From: Micavibrio sp.
GTDB lineage: Bacteria; Pseudomonadota; Alphaproteobacteria; Micavibrionales; UBA9664
Direction of reading: 5' to 3'
Length of the DNA stretch: 42,750 nucleotides
Assembly (NCBI GenBank): GCA_002699085.1
Contig: PAAR01000031.1
Coordinates: 1-42,750, forward strand
The notes under the pieces were generated by a model, which saw only the letters and a list, made by a program, of their open reading frames with translations, ran no database searches and was not told the DNA's origin. The translations under genes and the position numbers were made by a program. Within the stretch, counting starts at the first letter, position 1. Every line of letters starts with the position of its first letter. This document shows, in pieces, positions 42,439 through 42,750 of the stretch.

Positions 42439-42750
42439 ATGCGGCTGAGTGTAAAAAATATATACCGTCTTGGCATTAAAGAACTGCGCAGCCTCTACCG
42501 CGATCCGGTGATGCTGTTTATGATACTCTGGGCGTTCAGTGCATCTATCTATATCGCTGGAACATCGATTTCCCACGACCTTCACAATGCATCAATCGCC
42601 ATTGTAGATGAGGATCAATCGCCTTTGTCCCTGCGGATCCGCAGCGCATTCCTGCCGCCCTATTTCAAACAGCCGGACATCATCGCCTTTCAGGACATCG
42701 ATGAAGGTATGGATCTGGACAAATACAGTTTTGTTCTGGTTATTCCCGAA
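42439..42750 (+). CDS. ABC-2 type permease, N-terminal part (3' truncated by window)
   Basis: An open frame from ATG 42439 runs to the window edge without a stop (104 codons). AGGAGG lies 7 nt upstream and overlaps the end of the preceding gene. It begins with a basic amphipathic stretch (KELRSLYRDPVMLFMILW) and a first membrane helix, followed by an extracytoplasmic segment with IAIVDEDQSPLSLRIRSAF. This is the pattern of YhhJ/YbhR-like permeases that partner RbbA-type fusion proteins. Confidence 0.85.
   Translation, partial: MRLSVKNIYRLGIKELRSLYRDPVMLFMILWAFSASIYIAGTSISHDLHNASIAIVDEDQSPLSLRIRSAFLPPYFKQPDIIAFQDIDEGMDLDKYSFVLVIPE

Larger units (their letters stand above)
19256..42750. mobile_element. 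Integrated genomic element at tRNA-fMet (left end; right end beyond window)
   Basis: Directly after tRNA-fMet, composition becomes visibly richer in G/C and stays so to the window end. The first gene is a tyrosine integrase pointing away from the tRNA, followed by HTH/excisionase-like genes and a replication protein, a standard left-end layout. I found no second copy of the tRNA 3' end, so the right attachment site is either outside the window or decayed. The 24.9-42.7 kb part could be cargo of this element or an older neighbouring island. Confidence 0.65.

Noticed and set aside
19256-42750. Second copy of the tRNA-fMet 3' end marking the right attachment site
   Set aside because: Scanning by eye for the T-arm and acceptor sequence found no match inside the window; it probably lies beyond it.

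Overview
The window looks like chromosomal DNA of a low-GC alphaproteobacterium. The evidence is the aa3-type oxidase genes (ctaD, ctaB), an initiator tRNA of the alphaproteobacterial kind, a DmdC-type acyl-CoA dehydrogenase, and a PhaC/PhaB polyhydroxybutyrate (PHB) pathway. The species cannot be named from the sequence. By eye there are three composition blocks: a moderately AT-rich core (about 1-6.3 kb and 11.3-19.3 kb), a very AT-rich block (6.6-11.1 kb), and a clearly more GC-rich block from about 19.5 kb to the end.

Core, left (1-6.3 kb): the 3' end of ctaD, a terminator, a histidine-phosphatase-fold gene and ctaB (heme O synthase). A DUF2946-like secreted protein follows, then four unrecognised genes (2852-6302), one encoding a 673-aa protein with Cys/His-rich motifs.

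AT-rich block (6.6-11.1 kb): five tightly overlapping genes, namely a KpsC/KpsS-like capsule protein, an unknown, a GT4-like glycosyltransferase and two sulfotransferases. Together they suggest a sulfated surface glycan. The block lies beside the 3' end of tRNA-Arg(CCG), near a degenerate copy of that tRNA end. A frameshifted minus-strand gene remnant lies on its other flank.

Core, right (11.3-19.3 kb): housekeeping genes for an acyl-CoA dehydrogenase, SCP2 protein, thioesterase, exonuclease III, MFS transporter, inorganic pyrophosphatase and an Fe-S rRNA m5U methyltransferase, then initiator tRNA-fMet.

Mobile block (19.26 kb to beyond the window): DNA of different composition begins at the 3' end of tRNA-fMet. 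It starts with repeats that look like recombinase arm sites, followed by a tyrosine integrase, an unknown gene, two small AlpA/excisionase-like HTH genes, an unknown gene and a Toprim-helicase replication protein. What looks like metabolic cargo follows. A leftward group holds an MscS channel, an esterase-like lipoprotein, a DUF4105 protein, type II NADH dehydrogenase, a phasin-like protein, a small helical protein, Ohr and PhaB. Upstream of it lies a PHB/acetate operon (FabI-like, SDR, AckA, MaoC-Pta, PhaC). A divergent TetR regulator heads an HlyD-ABC exporter operon that runs off the window. A TetR-type operator motif occurs both upstream of phaB and in the phaC/tetR intergenic region, so the regulator probably coordinates storage, acetate metabolism and export. 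The right end of the element was not found.
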